Below are positions 36,658-45,670 of a DNA stretch of 64,000 nucleotides, one piece after another (position 1 is the stretch's first letter; every line of letters begins with the position of its first letter). Under the pieces are notes generated by a model. That model worked only from the letters and a program-made list of their open reading frames with translations, ran no database searches and was not told where the DNA came from. Made by a program: the position numbers and the translations under genes. The stretch comes from a virus, in the IMG/VR virus record IMGVR_UViG_3300049855_000239, positions 1-64,000 of that record; one strand, given 5' to 3'.

Positions 36658-36940
36658 TGAATGGCGGTGGTGTTTGTTTGCATTTTACACATCTTGCTTC
36701 GTATGGAGCATCTGCATTACCGTGACTTCCGTTAACGCATACAGCTTCATAAATACAATTCCCTTCTTTTGTGCATTTAGTTACAAATGGATAGCATAAA
36801 CGTAAGGAGAAATTATTCGTTAGGCTATCTGTTTTGTCCAAAAGTTCTTTGATCCTTTTTGCGATGTTCAATTGGGTGTCATATGGGCTATCGGCCACAT
36901 AAACCTCGTTCAGTACTTCTAGTTCTTGTTCTGGAGTCAT
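36650..36940 (-). CDS. Small Cys-rich protein
   Basis: 96 aa. The C-terminal half has seven Cys (TKCTKEGNCIYEAVC, then ARCVKCKQTPPPF), a likely metal site. N-terminal part helical (TPEQELEVLNEVYVADSPYD). Unknown role. Confidence 0.55.
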   Translation of the reverse strand: MTPEQELEVLNEVYVADSPYDTQLNIAKRIKELLDKTDSLTNNFSLRLCYPFVTKCTKEGNCIYEAVCVNGSHGNADAPYEARCVKCKQTPPPFNE

Positions 36941-36956
36941 TTGATTTTCTTTTTTG

Positions 36957-37169
36957 TTAACGGAAAATTTCTTCCATTGAAATATCGTTTGTCTTCCCAG
37001 TATTCATTCCCTCTTTTACTATTGTGTCAACAATATAACTAGCATAAAGATGTTCAGCGAATAATACTGTTATGTCATATGGATTTCTAGTTGTCATTTG
37101 CGCATATTCTTTATGCGCGTATTCAGAAGCTTCTATTAATCTTTTTTCTAAAAAAACTACAACTCTCAT
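36957..37169 (-). CDS. Small helical protein
   Basis: 70 aa, FLEKRLIEASEYAHKEYAQM, then LFAEHLYASYIVDTIVKEG. Unknown. Confidence 0.5.
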   Translation of the reverse strand: MRVVVFLEKRLIEASEYAHKEYAQMTTRNPYDITVLFAEHLYASYIVDTIVKEGMNTGKTNDISMEEIFR

Positions 37170-37201
37170 GGTTTTATGCTTTACTGTAAATTATTTGATC
37201 G

Positions 37202-37642
37202 TTACTTTCCAATATCCTTAACAGTTAAATTATACAAATGTATAGCATCGGCCTCATTGTCGTCTTTTGGCGTAAAACCTAATTCAATAGCCTTGGCAAT
37301 CATTAGTTCTTTGTTTGCATTTCCCTTGTCGGTGGCGAACTTCTTTATTTCTGTTGCCGAATAACAAGCGAGGTCGATAGACTTTTCAATACATAGGTCT
37401 TTTAGAACGCCAACCATTTCAGAAGCTACCATTATACTAGACTTGTGCATACCTGCTGGTCTTTCGTATGATATAAGTGTTATTCCCTCTAATTGTATCA
37501 GTTCCTTAACCTTACTTTTAAACCTGACTAGCCTCATGCCATCGGACTCGCCTCTGTTTGGCTTTAAATCCCAAACACCGCTTGATGTTTCTGTTCTCCA
37601 ACCTGTCTTTGTTGCGATGTCGAGTGCTAGTATCTTTTTCAT
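37202..37642 (-). CDS. RuvC-like Holliday junction resolvase
   Basis: 146 aa from MKKILALDIATKTGW (37642). Acidic catalytic set: D7 in LALDIATKTG, E in ISYERPAGMHKSS, and the C-terminal DNEADAIHLY. This is the RuvC fold of phage resolvases that debranch DNA before packaging, and the gene lies close to terminase. The frame's first Met (37678) adds 12 unlikely residues. Confidence 0.85.
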   Translation of the reverse strand: MKKILALDIATKTGWRTETSSGVWDLKPNRGESDGMRLVRFKSKVKELIQLEGITLISYERPAGMHKSSIMVASEMVGVLKDLCIEKSIDLACYSATEIKKFATDKGNANKELMIAKAIELGFTPKDDNEADAIHLYNLTVKDIGK

Positions 37643-37843
37643 ATTGTGGTTAAAGTGGCACTTTATCGTTAGTGCCATACGGTCTTCTAATTCTTTCCTT
37701 GAATAACTTTAATACCACTCGGTTTGTGCATATGATAGCTAAATTTCACCGAAAAGAAGAAACGGCTGGTTGGCGGACATATCAGTAGCAAGAATTAGCC
37801 TAACAATGCAGACGGGCATTAGCTTTATGCGTGGGCGCCTCAC

Positions 37844-38032
37844 TTACTTTACAGACTCTCTTTCTTCCTTAATCAAAGCCCTTGTTTCAGTACAAAGCTT
37901 TTTGATTTCGGAAAGGTTGTTTCTTAAACGGATGGATGCCTGAAAGTTTCCTTTTTCTTCAAACTTTTCGCAATCATTAACGCAAGCATGAAATAAATCT
38001 TGCATTTTGGATAGATTTTCAGATGGTTTCAT
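37844..38032 (-). CDS. Small helical protein
   Basis: 62 aa, LSKMQDLFHACVNDCEKFEE, then ASIRLRNNLSEIKKLCTETR; coiled-coil-like. The 160 bp downstream hold only a possible 26-aa frame (MPVCIVRLILATDMSANQPF) and a small hairpin around GCCTAAC at 37799-37805. Confidence 0.55.
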   Translation of the reverse strand: MKPSENLSKMQDLFHACVNDCEKFEEKGNFQASIRLRNNLSEIKKLCTETRALIKEERESVK

Positions 38033-38086
38033 TTATGACTAACTTTAAATACGCACAAATATTGCTATAATACTTCTGAATCGCAA

Positions 38087-38701
38087 TTATTTTTTCTTCA
38101 AAGAAGCGTAATATTCAGGCGTTCGTGATATTTTCTTGTCAGAAATGGATGCAGCACGTTTATTGTCGCCAAAAATCTCTTTTCGCAGTTTGTCGATAAT
38201 CACAATCAGGTCGCTGGCAGGTTGGGTTATCTTTACTTTGGTTTCCATTGCCTTCAAAGCCTTATCGTCACCTATTACAAAATTTACCTTGCTTCTAAGT
38301 TTTTGTGTGTACTCTGAAAATAGCGTTTGGTAGGTTATGTAAAGCTCAAATTTGTAATTGTGCTGTATTCTGGAAAGGTAGCACGAAATCATGTCCTCTA
38401 TCTGTAATTGTAAAGGGTTTGGTATGTCTTGCGCCTCGCCAATATTCTCCAAAGTGCCTTGCAAAACCAATACCTCGCATATTTCTTTGTCTTCTATTGG
38501 GTGGTTCTTGAAAATAATGGATAGCCTGTCGTTAAAAAACTCGTATTGGCGCACGTAAGGCGATTCGGTACTATAAGCATACTGGATAAAGTCAGTTATT
38601 TGCTTCTTTTCCTTGTGCTGGAAAGAGGAAAATTCCTCGTAGGCATTAAGTAAATCGTCATTTACGAGCCAAGAATCTGTAATAGCTATTTCTGTTGACA
38701 T
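38087..38701 (-). CDS. Possible small terminase subunit
   Basis: 204 aa from MSTEIAITDSWLVNDD (38701). All-helical, with a charged C-terminus (DNKRAASISDKKISRTPEYYA). No TerS motif is readable; the call is from its position immediately beside terL, in divergent orientation. Could equally be another packaging-region protein. Confidence 0.4.
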   Translation of the reverse strand: MSTEIAITDSWLVNDDLLNAYEEFSSFQHKEKKQITDFIQYAYSTESPYVRQYEFFNDRLSIIFKNHPIEDKEICEVLVLQGTLENIGEAQDIPNPLQLQIEDMISCYLSRIQHNYKFELYITYQTLFSEYTQKLRSKVNFVIGDDKALKAMETKVKITQPASDLIVIIDKLRKEIFGDNKRAASISDKKISRTPEYYASLKKK

Positions 38702-38756
38702 AATTATATTTGGTATATGACGTAAAATTCGCAATTTTGTATCGAAATGCAACATT

Positions 38757-40877
38757 TTGTACGAACATACTAGCAACCCATATACGTTCAAGTACCTTCA
38801 AACTTCCATCAAAGGAGATGGGATAGAATGCGTTTACCTGCCAAAAGTCCCAGATTCTTCTTTAATACTCGATTTCGGTGGTAAATGGGTAAAGCAAGAC
38901 CTTCCTGAACAATGGGATGATTGGAACGACATTGAGGTATATGAGAACGCTAAGATTCGTAAATTCAATGAAGCCCAGAAAAAAAGACTGGAAGAAGGGT
39001 TGGAGTATCAACCACAGAAACCTCCTTATGTACATCCAAAGAAAGAGGAATATATTGAGCAGGAGTGGGATAGGCGACTAAATGGATGTTGGCTGTATAT
39101 CATGCAGGGTGGGCAGAAGTTACCAGTCTACATTACGGGACTTCATTATTTTGTGCTTCAATGGTGGGATGTTTCATTTGAAGTACATTACCGTGATACA
39201 GACAGGGAGATTTACTACTGGATTGACTATTGGATGAACGACCCACGTTCACTAGGTGGTATTCTGGGAACAATGCGCCAGTACGGCAAATCCGTGATAC
39301 TTGGAGGCTGGGGAATAGAATCAGCCACAAGGACAATAGGCGGCCACTTGGGGATGCAGGGAGAAACCGAAAGGTCTATTTCGGAGTTCTATCAAAAGCA
39401 TATTCTTTATGGTTTCGATAGGTTGGTGGAATTCTTTACGCCACAGTACGACAAAGATGGCAAGCAAAAGGGAGGGATTGAATTTGTTGCCACCAAAAAG
39501 AAGAATAAGCGTTTAAGTAAGGATGAATTACAAGCATCGCTGAATGGTAAGGTTGACTTTGGTGGTTCTAATATCAACTTTTACAATGGCCGAACTCTTA
39601 CCCAGTATATTGGAGAGGAATCAGGAAAGGTAACGGAAGTAGACATTTATGAAAGGCACGAGAAAGTAAAGCCAGCATTACGTAGAAGAAACGGAAAGGC
39701 GTTCCACGCAAGTACATCAGATGAGATAAGCGAGAAGGCCAAGTCGTTCAAAGAGTTGGTGATTGATTCTGATTGTGGACAACGCAAGGCAAATGGAGAA
39801 ACTAAGTCTGGTCTTTATTTTGCGTTTCTTCCTTCGCATCATGCTTATAGCTACGACCAATATGGGATGCCTCGCAGCGATGAAAACCTCAAAGCATTAC
39901 AAGTGGATAGGGAGTCGTATGCCGACAATCCTTCTAAATACACAATGGTATGTAGGCAGTACCCATTGACGGTAAATGAGTATTTTTATCTACCTGCCGA
40001 TAAGTGCTGTTTCAATGTTAGGATATTGCAAGAGAACCTTCAAAGGGTTTATGAAAATCCACAATTGACCACTACCGTAGATTTCATTTGGGAAGGTGGC
40101 GTGGAAGATAGCAAAGTGATGTTTGTCCACGACAAGATGGGGAAGTTCGAGGTATCTACACTTCCTAAAGACCTAGATAAAGAAGCAAATTTGGTGTTTG
40201 ATAATGGGGTTGATGCAGGAGATTTCCGATTTGAGCCATTGAATGATGTAAACTACTGCATTGGAGTTGACCCTATTGATTATGGGGTGGGGTCGGGTGG
40301 TAGGATGTCACGACCAGTCGCCTATGTAAAACGGAAGTATAGCGTTGCTTTGGAAGGCGAGTTGACTCCGCAAGAAAAGCATCAGCGCATGTTGGATAAG
40401 TATGAATACAAGACAGGACTACCAGAGTGTCAATACGATTACAGACCGCACGACCCAATCTTATTTTACGAGCATGTAATTAGATTATGTAGGTTCTATG
40501 GATGTAAAGTACATATTGAGTCAACTAGAGGTCAAGCAATGATTCAGCACTTCCAAAAAAGAGGGTATGCAGCTTTTGTGATGAAACGTCCAGCAATTAC
40601 CCGAACAAGCTCTCGCTGGAATCAAGACACTGACGGAACACCAGCATCGCAGGGGCTTACTCAGGCATATACGGCCATGATTGCACACGATGTTCAGTAT
40701 TATGGACACAGGCATCCATTTAAAGATTTGGTGGAAGACCTTTTAAAGTTCGACCCTAAAAATACCTTAGAGAGTGACTATGCGGTCGCTTGGGGATATA
40801 CATTAATGGCTGAACAAGACGACAAGATAGAGGAAAAACAGCCAGAGATTGATTTGTCCATCTTCAAAAGACACTAA
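38757..40877 (+). CDS. terL: Terminase large subunit
   Basis: 706 aa. Walker-A-like GTMRQYGKS at residues 171-179 and nuclease motif CIGVDPIDYG near residues 501-510, with IESTRGQAMIQHF and a C-terminal DYAVAWGYTLMAE carrying further acids. Length and motifs resemble crAss-like TerL. It drives ATP-dependent DNA packaging and cuts the concatemer. No in-frame ATG exists before residue 1: the start is TTG 38757 or ATT 38754, downstream of a stop at 38718. A TATATTTG box lies at about 38706-38713. Confidence 0.92.
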   Translation: MYEHTSNPYTFKYLQTSIKGDGIECVYLPKVPDSSLILDFGGKWVKQDLPEQWDDWNDIEVYENAKIRKFNEAQKKRLEEGLEYQPQKPPYVHPKKEEYIEQEWDRRLNGCWLYIMQGGQKLPVYITGLHYFVLQWWDVSFEVHYRDTDREIYYWIDYWMNDPRSLGGILGTMRQYGKSVILGGWGIESATRTIGGHLGMQGETERSISEFYQKHILYGFDRLVEFFTPQYDKDGKQKGGIEFVATKKKNKRLSKDELQASLNGKVDFGGSNINFYNGRTLTQYIGEESGKVTEVDIYERHEKVKPALRRRNGKAFHASTSDEISEKAKSFKELVIDSDCGQRKANGETKSGLYFAFLPSHHAYSYDQYGMPRSDENLKALQVDRESYADNPSKYTMVCRQYPLTVNEYFYLPADKCCFNVRILQENLQRVYENPQLTTTVDFIWEGGVEDSKVMFVHDKMGKFEVSTLPKDLDKEANLVFDNGVDAGDFRFEPLNDVNYCIGVDPIDYGVGSGGRMSRPVAYVKRKYSVALEGELTPQEKHQRMLDKYEYKTGLPECQYDYRPHDPILFYEHVIRLCRFYGCKVHIESTRGQAMIQHFQKRGYAAFVMKRPAITRTSSRWNQDTDGTPASQGLTQAYTAMIAHDVQYYGHRHPFKDLVEDLLKFDPKNTLESDYAVAWGYTLMAEQDDKIEEKQPEIDLSIFKRH

Positions 40878-40899
40878 AAAGTATATAGGTATTATTGTT

Positions 40900-40907
40900 T
40901 AATTTTG
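40900..40907 (+). promoter_or_regulatory. -7 promoter box before the portal gene
   Basis: TAATTTTG, ending 14 nt before ATG 40922. If active it excludes the alternative TTG start at 40895. Confidence 0.5.
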
Positions 40908-40921
40908 CAAAAAGCGAGTAC

Positions 40922-43288
40922 ATGTTAGGATTACAGGAAGGTCGTATAGTTCCAATAGAGGAAAAGGTAAAGCCTGAATATGGGTATAAGGCTGTTAGTA
41001 ATATGTGGTCTACCTACTCGAACTCCCCAATAGGGGTAGGGTACAACTCGATAGACTATATCAAAAACATGGACTTGGCTCTTGGTAGGCCATCTCAATT
41101 CAGGGAAAATATCTCCAGATTTTTAGGAGCTAGAAATAACGACCTGCTTTCTTCATACGGCATAAATAGCATTGATCCACAGTTAGTAAACCTTTGTCCA
41201 AAGTTCGTCAACCATGTTCATGGGAAATTGATGAATTTCGAATATGAGATTGGGGTGGATGTAATAGATGCTACTTCTGTTAATGAAAAGAAACAGATAA
41301 GAGCTGAATTAGAAGCATACGTCAAATTAAAAGACTTCTATGCAGGTCTTGGTGTTCAGGTGGAGCAAGTACGTAAAGAGTCAGGTATTGAAGAGCTTCC
41401 TGAAACGCAAGAAGACATTGAATTGATAATGACTACTACCTACAAACACCATGAGGCAATGAAAGCCGAATTGGAGTTGAAGGCTATCCATAATCTCAAC
41501 GATTGGAATGCGATAAAAAGTAAGTTTGTTTGGGAATTGATTGTTCAGGGGCAATCTGGAGTCAGGACATTTGTAGACGAATACGGCACTATTAGGGAAG
41601 AATGGTTTCCTATGAACCGTTTTGTTTCTTCTTATTCCGAATCAGAAGACTTTAATAAACTGACACATGCAGGTATTATTGATTACATTACAGTAGATCA
41701 ATTCTATGCAGAAGCAAAAGATTCATTAACAGAGGCGCAAATATTTGATGTCATTAAAAACCATACAACCACAAGTATGGGTATGGCATCGGAAAACCCT
41801 ACTTTCATTACTCCGCAAGCAACAGGAAATGTCAAGTATGTAAAAATCATGCGTTTCCAGTTCTTAGAGGAAGATGTTGAGAACTACGTAAAAAAGAAAG
41901 ATAAGAATGGCAATTGGGGGCATGAGAAAAAGAAAGCAAATTTCTCTATTGCGCCAGAAGAAAAACCTTTTTACGATGCTGGGGAAAAAATACACATTCA
42001 AACATGTATAAAAACTAAGTACGGAGGAACTTGGGTAGTTGGTACTCAGAATGTTTATGATTACGGAATTATCCAACAAGGCAATGACGTAAGACTTGAC
42101 TACCATGTTTATGCGCCAAACATGCGCAATGGCAGGGTTGTTTCTATGGTAGCCCAAATAAGAGAGCCATTGGAAATGATTTCGGTTGCTTGGACAAGAT
42201 ATAAAGACGTTATCGGAAAAGGGTACAATGGGTTACTTGAAATTAATATTGACCTATTAGCAGACCTTACGCTTGGGAAAGGCGGAACGAACCCCAACTG
42301 GAAACACGCACTTGATTTGTTTACTGTGAATGGTATTGTGCTTTCTAAATCAAAAAGAAACGTGCACGACCAAAATATAGGCAAAGCTATTGATATATTA
42401 AACCAAGGGTTGACATCTACCGACTTTGAGAATGTTATCAATCTTAGTATTAGTATGATACGCAGCATTTGCGGCATCAATGAATTGTCGGACGGCTCTA
42501 CACCAAAAGCAGGAACACTGAATGGGGTAATGCAAATGAGTAATCAAGCAACTGATAACAACTTGCAGTATTTCTATCGTGCCTACAATTCTGTTTATCG
42601 CAGAACATCATTAGCGATACTTGGCTACTGGAAGTCAATACCAAGTAACGAAGCATGGAATAGAGAGTATATTATTGGTGTTGAAGCAGCTACCACACAG
42701 GAAGAATGGGCTGCATTCTATGCCAGCCTTGATAGGCAAACGCAAATACCATTGGGAGATGGTGGTCTTAAATATTCCGACTTCATAGAACTTCATAATG
42801 TAAAGAACTTGAAGCAAGCGGAGTTGATGGCTAAGAATCGTTGCCGTAAAAACATGGCAGAAGCTAGGGCAATGCAAGCTGAGCAAATGAAACAGCAGCA
42901 AGATCAATCGGCACAGGCAGCACAAATGGCGAATGATGCCAAGATGCAACAAATGCAGTTGGATTTAGAGATATTCAAGCAAAAAGAGTCATTCTTGACA
43001 TCGCAGATTCTTGTAAGACAAGAGAAGATAAATGAAGGCTTAATATTAAGCAAAGAAGTATCTAACGAAGGTGCATTGGCTGTTGCCAATACCAACATGA
43101 AAGCAATGGTAGTGAAGGAGGCGCAACGCTCAAATTCAGACCAAAAAATCCAAGAGATGAAGAATCAAATGGAACAAATGCGAACTATATTGGAACAAGA
43201 AATGCACGACCTCGAAATGCAGATAAAAGCATCAGAGGTCGCACAAAAGAAAGAGGAGGCTAGCGAGAGTAAGACCACCAAAAGTTAG
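40922..43288 (+). CDS. Portal protein
   Basis: 788 aa from MLGLQEGRIVPIEEKVKPE. It follows terL and has the length of podovirus/crAss-like portals. LGARNNDLLSSYGINSIDPQ, then a helical core, and a C-terminal 130-residue Gln/Lys-rich coiled coil (AEQMKQQQDQSAQAAQMAND and on) that would form the barrel or crown. Assignment rests on order, length and the coiled-coil barrel. Confidence 0.8.
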   Translation: MLGLQEGRIVPIEEKVKPEYGYKAVSNMWSTYSNSPIGVGYNSIDYIKNMDLALGRPSQFRENISRFLGARNNDLLSSYGINSIDPQLVNLCPKFVNHVHGKLMNFEYEIGVDVIDATSVNEKKQIRAELEAYVKLKDFYAGLGVQVEQVRKESGIEELPETQEDIELIMTTTYKHHEAMKAELELKAIHNLNDWNAIKSKFVWELIVQGQSGVRTFVDEYGTIREEWFPMNRFVSSYSESEDFNKLTHAGIIDYITVDQFYAEAKDSLTEAQIFDVIKNHTTTSMGMASENPTFITPQATGNVKYVKIMRFQFLEEDVENYVKKKDKNGNWGHEKKKANFSIAPEEKPFYDAGEKIHIQTCIKTKYGGTWVVGTQNVYDYGIIQQGNDVRLDYHVYAPNMRNGRVVSMVAQIREPLEMISVAWTRYKDVIGKGYNGLLEINIDLLADLTLGKGGTNPNWKHALDLFTVNGIVLSKSKRNVHDQNIGKAIDILNQGLTSTDFENVINLSISMIRSICGINELSDGSTPKAGTLNGVMQMSNQATDNNLQYFYRAYNSVYRRTSLAILGYWKSIPSNEAWNREYIIGVEAATTQEEWAAFYASLDRQTQIPLGDGGLKYSDFIELHNVKNLKQAELMAKNRCRKNMAEARAMQAEQMKQQQDQSAQAAQMANDAKMQQMQLDLEIFKQKESFLTSQILVRQEKINEGLILSKEVSNEGALAVANTNMKAMVVKEAQRSNSDQKIQEMKNQMEQMRTILEQEMHDLEMQIKASEVAQKKEEASESKTTKS

Positions 43289-43700
43289 ACTTAGCATTAG
43301 GCGCAAACCAGTAATAAGAGCATGGATCGTTAGGATGCGCAGTTTGAACGTCCTCTTTGAAATATAAAGATGAATAGTCAGAATATGGTACACAATTAAC
43401 CCACCATATTCTGATTTCAAATACAGAGTCGGGCTTATTACCATTACAATGACAATTCCATTTATACACGTCAGCTTTCGGTATATGAACATCGTCATGC
43501 CTGATAAACGTAACGTTCAATGAACCACTGTTTTTGAATGGTAGCCCAATTTGGGTAAAGTCCTTATAATATGGAGTTTGTTTAGTCTCTTGCACTACAA
43601 CTGGCGTAGCGGTATTAACTTGTGGTTGTGGGTCTTCTGTTTTCTTTTTTGAACAAGAAAATACAGAAGCGATTGCGAGTAATAAGATTAGCTTTTTCAT
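43260..43700 (-). CDS. Phage-encoded lipoprotein
   Basis: 146 aa. Signal sequence MKKLILLLAIASVFSC with the lipidated Cys at 16, then a Ser/Lys/Pro-rich linker and a folded domain with a Cys pair (WNCHCNG; WWVNCVPYS). It would be anchored in the host outer or inner membrane. Minus strand within the late region, overlapping the portal's 3' end by 29 bp. Superinfection exclusion is a reasonable guess. Confidence 0.8.
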   Translation of the reverse strand: MKKLILLLAIASVFSCSKKKTEDPQPQVNTATPVVVQETKQTPYYKDFTQIGLPFKNSGSLNVTFIRHDDVHIPKADVYKWNCHCNGNKPDSVFEIRIWWVNCVPYSDYSSLYFKEDVQTAHPNDPCSYYWFAPNAKSNFWWSYSR

Positions 43701-43706
43701 TTTACT

Positions 43707-44606
43707 TTATTTAGAATGTTTATAAACAATACCGCTTTCTTTTACAATAATAAAATCCCCAATAGGCGATTCAAATATTCCCAAGAAATCCTCAAAGCTG
43801 ACATAATCGCCTACGTTTACATTCAATACTTCATCCCCAATAAAAGCCACTTCTCCTTTAGGAAGAAACTTCCTATGTGATTCAGGAATAAACACACCAC
43901 CTTCTGTTTTGTCTTTTTCGGGTTCAGGAGAAATAAGAATATAATCTTCTACTACCACAAATTCATCAGTATGCTTAATAGCAAACACATCCGATTCTTT
44001 CATGGCATAATAGACTTTGCCATTTATCGTCACCTCGGAATTTGAGTTAGGAAGAAAGTAAACATCACATCCACGATAGTTATTTGAATAAACAATCGTA
44101 CCACAATTCAAATGCTTTTTGACTTCCGACTGTATAAACAGCCCACTACTTGTCTTAATTTCGTCCTCGCTTTGAAAAATAGGCTCTAGTAAGATAAAAT
44201 TCTTGTTCATCAGAATATCTTCGCCACGAGTAACGCATATTGCCCTCCAAGCAGGTAGCAGATAAGTGAACGACATTTTAATGTTTCCGTTCTTGTCTAC
44301 TTCACCCCAAAGCTTTTTCTTTTCAATCTCACGATCTTTGTTTAGTGCCGACCAGTAAAAGTGAACCGTATCGCCTACTTCAAATACAGTAGCACCACCT
44401 TCTTTTTCGCACCTTTCAGTTAATCGTTGTGGCGTGGCAATAATTGTGGCATACGTTTTCTTGTACTTATTCGGGTTATAAAGAATATCCTTTTCATCCA
44501 ATGAAATTGTCTTCTCAAAGAACTGCGAAGAACTATTTCCTACGATTAAACCTGTTTCATACAGGCAATCTAGTTCTATGATGTAATTATCTAATACTCC
44601 TTTCAT
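43707..44606 (-). CDS. Co-chaperonin with tandem GroES-like domains
   Basis: 299 aa. The last domain (about residues 215-299) is a clear GroES: EDYILISPEPEKDKTEGGVF, then KGEVAFIGDEVLNVNVGDYV and FIIVKESGIVY. Residues about 133-213 repeat the pattern (NFILLEPIFQ, KTSSGLFIQ, GTIVYS, YYAMKESDVFAI). Residues 1-132 seem to be a third, diverged copy (NYIIELDCLYETGLIVGNS, VGDTVHFYW, ICVTRGEDI). It probably caps host GroEL to fold the capsid protein, as T4 gp31 does, here with several domains in one chain. Confidence 0.75.
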   Translation of the reverse strand: MKGVLDNYIIELDCLYETGLIVGNSSSQFFEKTISLDEKDILYNPNKYKKTYATIIATPQRLTERCEKEGGATVFEVGDTVHFYWSALNKDREIEKKKLWGEVDKNGNIKMSFTYLLPAWRAICVTRGEDILMNKNFILLEPIFQSEDEIKTSSGLFIQSEVKKHLNCGTIVYSNNYRGCDVYFLPNSNSEVTINGKVYYAMKESDVFAIKHTDEFVVVEDYILISPEPEKDKTEGGVFIPESHRKFLPKGEVAFIGDEVLNVNVGDYVSFEDFLGIFESPIGDFIIVKESGIVYKHSK

Positions 44607-44636
44607 ATTTATGAATTAATCCACTGTTTTAACTCG

Positions 44637-44822
44637 TCAATCATTTTGTTCGCATCTTCTTTGGAATATAATTGCGAAAAGGCCATCACACTCTTCTGTA
44701 AACAGAATGCCATCTTTTTCTTTTACAACAGACAATATTCTTGCATCGCCCCCAATTAGTACAATTCCCAAAGCCCCATATCCATTACAGGACTTTTCTT
44801 CTTTCCATTGAGTCAGTACCAT
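44637..44822 (-). CDS. Small protein, possibly frameshifted
   Basis: 61 aa, LGIVLIGGDARILSVVKEKD. A neighbouring frame (MAFSQLYSKEDANKMIDELK, stop near 44611) continues the reading after a one-base shift near 44680, so the original gene may have been longer. Unknown role; first gene of the minus-strand insert. Confidence 0.45.
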   Translation of the reverse strand: MVLTQWKEEKSCNGYGALGIVLIGGDARILSVVKEKDGILFTEECDGLFAIIFQRRCEQND

Positions 44823-44906
44823 TTAGTTGATGTTATGCCCAAAAGTAGATAAACATTTCGATTCCGCAATGAAATCGCAATAAAAAAGCAAATAAATTTT
44901 CTTATT

Positions 44907-44914
44907 TACCTTTG
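44907..44914 (+). promoter_or_regulatory. -7 promoter box
   Basis: TACCTTTG, 22 nt before the start of the 44937 gene, after a T-rich tract at the -33 distance. Confidence 0.6.
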
Positions 44915-44936
44915 CATAAATCAAAATGATAAAGAC

Positions 44937-45491
44937 ATGACAAGTAATACTCCAGTTATCCCAATCACATCTTACGATGCAGTAAAAGACGAAGCTAAAA
45001 TTGTTTACGAATCAATAGTGGCTTTAAGAAGTGTATCATACCTTGGAACGGCAGCAAATGCAGAAGTTAAGTATATGAAAAGTGGTATTACAGATACCAT
45101 CGCTGCTCTTGAATCTCCTGCTACACTAAAATATTTAGCAGGCGTAAATACCGCTACTTCAACTGGGCTTACCGTTCTAGGCGCAAACGTAGCAGGAACA
45201 AACGTAGGTTCGGCATCGTCAGGAACAACTAACATTATCAATTATATCACTTACGGTTCGGCTGCTACTGGCGTAAAATATACGCTTCCTGCAATCGCAA
45301 AAGGGTTGTGTTATACAATATTTAACACACATGCTTCAAGTGCTTTGAGTATCTATCCTGTTACTGGTGATTATATTGATGCTTTGGCAGTTGACACAGC
45401 TGTATCAATCCCTGTAGGTGGAAGCAAGACTTTCTATACAAAATCAATATCTGCAACTGCAACAGCAAAAAAAGGTTGGTTCTCGTTGTAG
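44937..45491 (+). CDS. Head decoration / fibre-like structural protein (candidate)
   Basis: 184 aa, Ala/Thr/Ser-rich beta protein: NVAGTNVGSASSGTTNII, then ALSIYPVTGDYIDALAVDTA and a C-terminal TAKKGWFSL. Own promoter and terminator imply high expression. Its composition and place between portal and capsid suggest a capsid-surface protein; not proven. Confidence 0.55.
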   Translation: MTSNTPVIPITSYDAVKDEAKIVYESIVALRSVSYLGTAANAEVKYMKSGITDTIAALESPATLKYLAGVNTATSTGLTVLGANVAGTNVGSASSGTTNIINYITYGSAATGVKYTLPAIAKGLCYTIFNTHASSALSIYPVTGDYIDALAVDTAVSIPVGGSKTFYTKSISATATAKKGWFSL

Positions 45492-45518
45492 TACGGAAAA
45501 TATTATGTTTGGTATTAT

Positions 45519-45560
45519 AACAGAAATCCTCTTGCGGTGTCGTAAGGGGATTTTTCTGTT
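45519..45560 (+). terminator. Rho-independent terminator
   Basis: AACAGAAATCCTCTTGC (45519-45535) pairs with GTAAGGGGATTTTTCTGTT (45542-45560), a long stem with a 6-nt loop. The T-run lies inside the 3' arm, so it may work in both directions. Confidence 0.8.
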
Positions 45561-45589
45561 ATACAGAATATTATTTGGTAGTTATGGTA

Positions 45590-45621
45590 TTTGATATATC
45601 AATTATTTTGCTATAAATTTG
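45590..45621 (+). promoter_or_regulatory. Strong late promoter for the scaffold-capsid genes
   Basis: TTTG (45590-45593), 20-nt spacer, TAAATTTG (45614-45621). Both boxes are exact; the scaffold gene starts 50 nt downstream. Confidence 0.8.
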
Positions 45622-45670
45622 CTTGTAAACGGAATAATATTTCGCAAAAACATAATAAATCGAAACAAAA

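Noticed and set aside
37799-37822. Isolated attC/attI-like site (GCCTAAC with CATTAG hairpin)
   Set aside because: Only one core and a very short hairpin; no second core and no cassette genes next to it.
41864-42480. Minus-strand ORFs opposite the portal gene
   Set aside because: They are shadows of the plus-strand coding frame, with no start signals or coherent domains.
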